This document shows, one piece after another, positions 59,232 through 64,000 of a DNA stretch of 64,000 nt. Below the pieces are notes generated by a model, which was not told the DNA's origin, made no database searches, and worked only from the letters and a program-made list of their open reading frames with translations. The translations under genes were made by a program, and so were the position numbers. Location: positions 28,414 to 92,413 of the forward strand of contig JAISJO010000068.1 of assembly GCA_031261485.1 (NCBI GenBank). Direction: 5' to 3'. Source of the stretch: Propionibacteriaceae bacterium. Lineage in GTDB: Bacteria > Actinomycetota > Actinomycetes > Propionibacteriales > Propionibacteriaceae. The stretch's first letter is position 1. Each line of letters begins with the position of its first letter.

Positions 59232-61007
59232 TTACTTGGTCTTGTACCACTCTTGCATGACGGTGAAAGCCAACTTCTTCTGTGTACGGTCGGGGCTGAG
59301 TAGGCCTTTACGGTTGTAATAGCCGTGGAGGACATGGACTCGCCTGGGGCAGCGGAAGTCGTACAGGATCCAGGGGCTGGTGCCTCGGATGTACGGGATT
59401 GAGCCCAGAACCTCGACCTGACGACGGTAAATGGCTTCCTGGTTCTCTTCGGTGAACATCTCGTCGGCGCCGCCGTGTCGCCCGGTGACCGCATCGGCTC
59501 CGAACTCGGAGATGATGACGGGCTTGGTGGGCGCGGAGTTCTCGAACAGGCGGGGGAGCTTGGAGAAGTCCGGTTCGTACCACCCGTAATACTCATTGAT
59601 ACCGATGATGTCGAGGTGTTCGGCCAAGCGGTCTGCGATGACGAGGGCGGTCGAGTCGACCAGGCAGGCGGCGGAAACCAGGCGCGTGGGGTCGAGAGAC
59701 CTGCAGGTTGCGACGAGGCGGGACATGAAGGACAGGCGTGCGTCGGAGTCCGCGTTCTCGTTGCCCACCGACCAGATGATGACACTGGCGCGGTTCCGGT
59801 CGCGCAGAAGCAATTCACGTAGTTGATTGTCCGCATCGGCGAACGTCGCCTCGTTGGCGAAGTCAATGGCCCAGTACACAGGCACTTCCTCCCACAGCAA
59901 CATTCCCACTTCGTCGGCGATGCGTGAGGTGAGGCCGGAGTGCGGATAATGGGCGAGACGCACGTACCGGCAGCCCATCTCGCGGGCGACGCGGAAGTTC
60001 TCCCGTATTTCTTCTTCGGTCAGCGAGCGCCCATTGGCCACGGACTCTTCGTGCTGCGAAACCCCAGTCAAGAACAGGGGAGTCCCGTTGAGCAGAATAT
60101 CTTGTCCAACAACGCGGATTTCGCGGAAACCGACGCGGTCATGCCATTCGTCAGCCCCGTAGCGGATGTATACGTCATAGAGTTTCGGGTTGTCAGGGCT
60201 CCAAAGCTCAGGGGAGAGGTCGAACTCCTCGATTCCAACCCCGCCGGAGACATCCAGAATCTCGTTGAAGTTCAACTCAGGGATGGTGACCTCGGCTTGG
60301 CCGTCGAGATCCGGTCCGGTCAAGGTCAGCCCGACGGCCACAGTCGAATACGTCCCATCGGGGCGCAGGGCAACCGAAGCAGTCTCGATGAAGGTCTTCG
60401 GCAGGCGCACCAGATTGACCGAACGATGCAAACCGCCATAGTTGAACCAGTCAGTATTGTCCATCGGCACACGCTCAGGAGTGCGATCATTGTTGACGAC
60501 GACAAGGAGCCGGTTGTCATCGCGGACCTTGCCGGTTACTTCGAAGCGGAAGGGAGTCGACGCGCCCTGATGCCAGCCGAGGTACTCCCCATTGAGGAAG
60601 ACGTAAGCAGCATAAGCAGCGCCGTCGAAAGTCAGGAAGACCCTCTCGGAAGCCGGGCCGGGCTCGAAACTGAAGTTGCGGACGTACACCGCTGAGCCCT
60701 CGTACCAATACCACAGCTCCTTCTGCACATTCCAACAACTGGGAACACTGATGGTCTCCCATTGGTCGAAACTGAAGTCCACAGGGTAGGGCCGCCCGGC
60801 CTCATCAACGTACTTCTCCTCGAACCAGCGAGCGCGCAGACAGGTGTCGTAAGGGTCGATGGCGAAATGCCAGTCACCGTCGAGTGACTCCCGCTCGCGT
60901 AGGGCGAGGTCGATGTACGCGCCGGCGTCAGTGAGAGGCTCTGCATAGGGAGTGAGGTAATCCACGCGGTGGATGTTCTCGGCGAAATTGGCAGGTTCGG
61001 TGGTCAT
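59232..61007 (-). CDS. GH2 glycoside hydrolase (beta-glucuronidase-like)
   Basis: 591 residues, no signal peptide. The order is the GH2 sugar-binding jelly roll (WNVQKELWYWYEGSAVYVRNF), an immunoglobulin-like domain, then the barrel. The acid/base is Glu417 in WSVGNENAD and the nucleophile Glu501 in IISEFGADA. Length and the NEYYGWY motif suit bacterial beta-glucuronidases better than long beta-galactosidases. The ATG follows AAAGGAC. It acts on imported beta-glucuronides, which fits the mannonate dehydratase elsewhere in the window. No transporter is adjacent. Confidence 0.87.
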   Translation of the reverse strand: MTTEPANFAENIHRVDYLTPYAEPLTDAGAYIDLALRERESLDGDWHFAIDPYDTCLRARWFEEKYVDEAGRPYPVDFSFDQWETISVPSCWNVQKELWYWYEGSAVYVRNFSFEPGPASERVFLTFDGAAYAAYVFLNGEYLGWHQGASTPFRFEVTGKVRDDNRLLVVVNNDRTPERVPMDNTDWFNYGGLHRSVNLVRLPKTFIETASVALRPDGTYSTVAVGLTLTGPDLDGQAEVTIPELNFNEILDVSGGVGIEEFDLSPELWSPDNPKLYDVYIRYGADEWHDRVGFREIRVVGQDILLNGTPLFLTGVSQHEESVANGRSLTEEEIRENFRVAREMGCRYVRLAHYPHSGLTSRIADEVGMLLWEEVPVYWAIDFANEATFADADNQLRELLLRDRNRASVIIWSVGNENADSDARLSFMSRLVATCRSLDPTRLVSAACLVDSTALVIADRLAEHLDIIGINEYYGWYEPDFSKLPRLFENSAPTKPVIISEFGADAVTGRHGGADEMFTEENQEAIYRRQVEVLGSIPYIRGTSPWILYDFRCPRRVHVLHGYYNRKGLLSPDRTQKKLAFTVMQEWYKTK

Positions 61008-61347
61008 GGTTCTCGTCCTTTGAGTTCGGTACCTCACTATTCTACCGACGCCCCTCTCGAACGCTCTGGTCTGGGTCCGCCGTGCCGGGTGTTGCCTCCA
61101 ACAATCAGAATTTCCTTCTTGGAGCCGAACTCTTGGGACTTTTCGGTTGGCCGCAATGCAACAATGCGAGTATCCATCTGAGGGTATTCCGCGTGGCGGC
61201 AAGAGAGCCCGAGCATTGGTGGCGGGCATGGCAACAGTACGACCGCGCCCTCGGCGTTACGTCCATCTTGTCGACCGAATCCGCAACCCAGGCTGGCAAA
61301 CTGGCACCGGACAAAATGTGTCCGACCCACCCAGTAGAGTTGTACTC
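61008..61347. other. Gap between GH2 gene and dnaX
   Basis: 340 bp between divergent genes. An in-frame extension of dnaX can be read here, but it lacks the family sequence. No SRP RNA, tRNA or riboswitch is recognised. It must hold the GH2 promoter and, at its right end, the dnaX promoter. Confidence 0.5.
61335..61340 (+). promoter_or_regulatory. Leaderless -10 element of dnaX
   Basis: TAGAGT ends 7 nt before the GTG at 61348 and supports that start. Confidence 0.4.
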
Positions 61348-63786
61348 GTGGATGGCGAGGAATTGTTTGACCAAGACGGACCCGGGCTGTTCGAGGGAGA
61401 GTCCTCGGGCCGACGGGACGTGCCTGATGCGCCCTTAGCGTTGTATCGCCGCTATCGGCCGGAGGTGTTTTCCGAAGTCATCGGCCAAGAACACGTCACA
61501 GAGCCCCTGAAACGGGCCCTGACCAATAACCGCGTGAACCACGCTTACCTTTTCTCCGGACCGAGGGGCTGCGGTAAGACATCGTCCGCTCGCATCCTGG
61601 CTCGCTCTCTCAACTGCGAGCAAGGGCCGACTCCCACGCCATGCGGGGTGTGCGATTCTTGCAGGGAACTCTCGCGCTCTGGTGGCGGATCCATCGACGT
61701 CATCGAAATCGACGCGGCTTCCCACGGTGGGGTCGACGACGCCCGTGACTTGCGGGAACGCGCATTCTTCGCTCCCGTCCGTTCACGTTACAAGATATAT
61801 ATCGTGGACGAAGCCCATATGGTCACAACTGCTGGCTTCAACGCCCTGCTGAAACTGGTCGAGGAACCACCGCCTCACGTGAAGTTCATCTTTGCGACCA
61901 CTGAACCCGAGAAGGTCATCGGGACGATTCGTTCGCGTACACACCACTATCCCTTCCGTCTCATCCCACCCAAGACCTTGGCCGCTTACCTCACCAAAAT
62001 CTGCGCGGACGAGAAGGTCAACGTCGAACCGGGCGTGATTTCCATGGTGGTCCGCGCGGGCGCCGGGTCGGTCAGAGACTCGCTGTCGGTCCTCGACCAA
62101 TTGCTGGGCGGGGCTCAGTCGAGCGGAGTGGGGTACGTCCAGGCTGCCGCGCTCTTGGGGTACACGCCGGACTCCCTGCTCGACGAAGCGGTAGATGCTT
62201 TCGCCGTCTCTGATTCCAAGTCAGTGTTTTCTGCCATTGACAAGGTCATCGAATCGGGGCAGGATCCACGCCGTTTCACCGAGGACTTGTTGAGTCGGCT
62301 GCGCGACCTTGTCATTGTTGCTGCTGTTCCTGATGCGTTCTCCACCGGTCTTCTGGAAGTCTCTGAAGATCAGGCCGAGCGCTTCACCACCCAAGCCCGA
62401 CAGATTGGTATTGGCGGTCTGACAAGGGCTTCCGAGATACTGGCGGCGGGTCTGGTGTCGATGAGAGGGACAACTGCGCCACGGCTGAATCTGGAACTCA
62501 TGTGCTCGCGCATCCTTCTGCCGGGTGCGGACGCAGGGGAACGTGGCATCCACGCGAGGCTGGAGAAACTGGAACGCCGCCTCGACATGGGGGGTACACC
62601 AAGCGGTTCTATCGGAGGTTCGGCTGTGTCGGCAGGGACGTCTGCTCCCTCGAGCACGCGCTCGGGCTCTGCCCAGGCAACCTCGGGCCCATCCCAGACG
62701 GGCGGTCCCGCGACTTCTCCGGGAGTGTCCGCCACTTCCGATTCTTCTGCCCCACCGGCCGCTGCCGACTCGCCTGCATCGGCCACACGACCGCGAAGCC
62801 AGGGCGCGGCTTCACCTGCCACTGGTTCCGTGACTCCGAGCCCCGATGCTCCGCGCTCCGAACCCAGGCAAACTCCCGCCCGGCCAGCGTCAGGCCCGGC
62901 CGCCCCTGCCCCTGCCCCTGACTCGTCCTCAGCCATCGACTCGGCTCTCATTCCCGCCCCCGGTCCCGCTGCTCCGATTCCGCCGGGGGAACTGACCACT
63001 GAGACATTGCGCCGCATATGGCCTGAGATTCTGTCGCGCGTCAAAGGCTCGCGTAAGTTCCTCTGGATGGTTCTGTCCCAGTTCGCCATCATTACTGAAT
63101 TGCGTGGCTCGACGCTGTGGCTCACGTTCAAAGACGCGGGCTCCCGCGACAATTTCAACCGCTCGAATGGGGAAGACCTTGTCAGCCAGGTCATCGCCGA
63201 GCGTGTGGGCGCCCCTATCGCCGTTCGTGCGCGCCTGGAATCCGAGCCCATCCCCACCAACGGAGGCACGGCCATCCTGTTCCCGGCCAAGACGCCTGAC
63301 CCAGGGCGCTCGCCCCGACCTCCCGCTGAGGCGTCGACGGCTGTGCCTTCAGCGCGGTCTGCTTCGCTCGACGTGCCTGTGCCCGCGGAATCTGCTTCCG
63401 GTCTCTTCCCAGCCGAAGAAACCGCGCCATTGTCGATAGTTCGCTCCGCCGAAGGACGGTCCACGCACTCCTCGCCTCCCGCTTCTTCCTTCGCTGAGCC
63501 GCCGATGTCTGACGCGCCTTCGGTCTCCATGCCGCCTGCCTCTTCGTCGCGCGCCTCCCGTGCGTCTGCCCGGCGAGTCCCAACAACCGACCAATACGAG
63601 CCACCGGACCTCAGGGAACCGCCACCCGACGACGAACCTGACGACGAGCCCGATGTGGAAGGCGACGCCATTGTCGAGGGAGCCGCCCCCCAAGAAGAGC
63701 TTCTGGAAGAGATTTTCGAGGCTGAGTTCGTCAAGGAAGAGAAGACGAAGCCACGCACCAGAGCCCCTAGAAAGAAGTCTTCCTAG
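61348..63786 (+). CDS. dnaX: DNA polymerase III subunits gamma/tau
   Basis: About 812 residues. The clamp-loader ATPase begins ALYRRYRPEVFSEVIGQEHV, with Walker A FSGPRGCGKTSSA, the zinc site CEQGPTPTPCGVCDSC, Walker B YIVDEAHM and sensor 1 IFATTEPEK. Domain III runs to about residue 380. A Pro/Ala/Ser-rich linker, a tau-like domain (LRRIWPEILSRVKGSRKFLW) and an acidic-then-basic tail follow. The GTG at 61348 is an inference; conserved sequence starts about 30 residues later. The stop overlaps the recR start. Confidence 0.95.
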   Translation: MDGEELFDQDGPGLFEGESSGRRDVPDAPLALYRRYRPEVFSEVIGQEHVTEPLKRALTNNRVNHAYLFSGPRGCGKTSSARILARSLNCEQGPTPTPCGVCDSCRELSRSGGGSIDVIEIDAASHGGVDDARDLRERAFFAPVRSRYKIYIVDEAHMVTTAGFNALLKLVEEPPPHVKFIFATTEPEKVIGTIRSRTHHYPFRLIPPKTLAAYLTKICADEKVNVEPGVISMVVRAGAGSVRDSLSVLDQLLGGAQSSGVGYVQAAALLGYTPDSLLDEAVDAFAVSDSKSVFSAIDKVIESGQDPRRFTEDLLSRLRDLVIVAAVPDAFSTGLLEVSEDQAERFTTQARQIGIGGLTRASEILAAGLVSMRGTTAPRLNLELMCSRILLPGADAGERGIHARLEKLERRLDMGGTPSGSIGGSAVSAGTSAPSSTRSGSAQATSGPSQTGGPATSPGVSATSDSSAPPAAADSPASATRPRSQGAASPATGSVTPSPDAPRSEPRQTPARPASGPAAPAPAPDSSSAIDSALIPAPGPAAPIPPGELTTETLRRIWPEILSRVKGSRKFLWMVLSQFAIITELRGSTLWLTFKDAGSRDNFNRSNGEDLVSQVIAERVGAPIAVRARLESEPIPTNGGTAILFPAKTPDPGRSPRPPAEASTAVPSARSASLDVPVPAESASGLFPAEETAPLSIVRSAEGRSTHSSPPASSFAEPPMSDAPSVSMPPASSSRASRASARRVPTTDQYEPPDLREPPPDDEPDDEPDVEGDAIVEGAAPQEELLEEIFEAEFVKEEKTKPRTRAPRKKSS

Positions 63787-64000
63787 TGTATGACGGACCC
63801 ATTCAGGATCTCATAGCCGAACTGTCCCGCCTTCCTGGCATCGGCCCCAAGAGCGCCCAACGTATCGCTTTTTACCTCTTGGATTGCCTGCCCGAGGATG
63901 TGTATTCCCTAGCCAACGCCATTACACACGCCAAAGAGACAGTGCATTTGTGCGCGGTCTGCTTCAACCTGACCGAGGATGAAGTGTGCCGTATCTGTCG
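63786..64000 (+). CDS. recR: Recombination protein RecR (partial, runs off the window)
   Basis: Only the first 71 codons are present. They read MYDGPIQDLIAELSRLPGIG then PKSAQRIAFYLL, the helix-hairpin-helix of RecR, followed by the first Cys of the zinc finger (HLCAVCFNLTEDEVCRIC). The start is a GTG sharing one base with the dnaX TAG stop. RecR works with RecF/RecO in gap repair. The ybaB gene that usually separates dnaX and recR is absent. Confidence 0.93.
   Translation, partial: MYDGPIQDLIAELSRLPGIGPKSAQRIAFYLLDCLPEDVYSLANAITHAKETVHLCAVCFNLTEDEVCRIC

Noticed and set aside
61008..61347. SRP RNA gene upstream of dnaX
   Set aside because: The conserved GGAAGGGAGCA-type loop was not found on either strand.
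62370..63758. 462-codon minus-strand frame across dnaX
   Set aside because: Long antisense frames arise from high GC; it lies wholly within dnaX, which has clear domains.
61348..63786. Programmed frameshift site in dnaX
   Set aside because: No slippery A-rich heptamer was seen between domains III and IV, and the long form is open throughout.

Overview
The window reads as a chromosomal segment of a fairly high-GC actinobacterium, most like Actinomycetaceae or Bifidobacteriaceae; the genus cannot be settled from sequence alone. The signs are the Pro/Ala-rich cell-envelope proteins, the cysteine desulfurase-mnmA and dnaX-recR pairs, lipoproteins with short lipoboxes, LacI-controlled maltose import, and many start codons lying 6-7 nt downstream of a -10 hexamer (leaderless transcription). 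No rRNA, tRNA, CRISPR array, prophage or complete insertion sequence was found.

Layout. 0-9.6 kb: metal efflux, HAD phosphatase with serS, a lipoprotein, a lactonase, a secreted lysozyme-like protein, and an operon joining a DUF4956 membrane protein to a Cthe_2159-type lipoprotein. 9.6-10.1 kb: a repeat-dense gap with no gene. 10.1-12.7 kb: polar amino-acid ABC importer. 12.8-20.2 kb: an orphan TPR protein, aldo/keto reductase, membrane proteins, argS and ispE. 20.4-28.3 kb: a large LuxR-type regulator, a secreted protein with a HEVAH zincin motif and a Pro/Glu-rich stalk, and an 823-residue membrane protein with a kinase-like middle. 28.4-35.7 kb: TetR regulator, then malE-malF-malG-GH13-lacI with promoter, operator and an intercistronic hairpin. 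35.7-40.1 kb: a two-component system whose kinase gene contains a C11 tract, then a small membrane protein, a zinc-ribbon peptide and a lipoprotein.

40.2-41.6 kb: two adjacent toxin-antitoxin modules (AbrB/PIN and RHH/MazF). 41.8-49.1 kb: housekeeping genes (aspartate-type aminotransferase, TM2 protein, mnmA, cysteine desulfurase, aspartokinase, glycolipid-type glycosyltransferase). 49.2-53.0 kb: siderophore-interacting protein, mannonate dehydratase and radA, with several repeat families between them. 53.0-55.7 kb: an accessory patch (RHH/PIN-like module and an AAA/DUF4143 ATPase) bracketed by a 55-bp direct repeat. 55.8-64 kb: a VOC protein, proline dehydrogenase, CPBP protease, a fourth toxin-antitoxin module, a GH2 glycosidase, dnaX and the start of recR.

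Genes that plausibly work together: the maltose genes form one regulated import and hydrolysis unit. The GH2 enzyme (beta-glucuronidase-like) and mannonate dehydratase could serve one glucuronate route although 8 kb apart. Cysteine desulfurase supplies sulfur to MnmA. The most unusual content is non-coding: a 143-bp element with terminal inverted repeats found just after two unrelated stop codons, a 144-bp fold-back element with 30-bp arms, a tandem 117-bp repeat that keeps a reading frame, a REP-like hairpin family, and the repeat pair around the ATPase patch.
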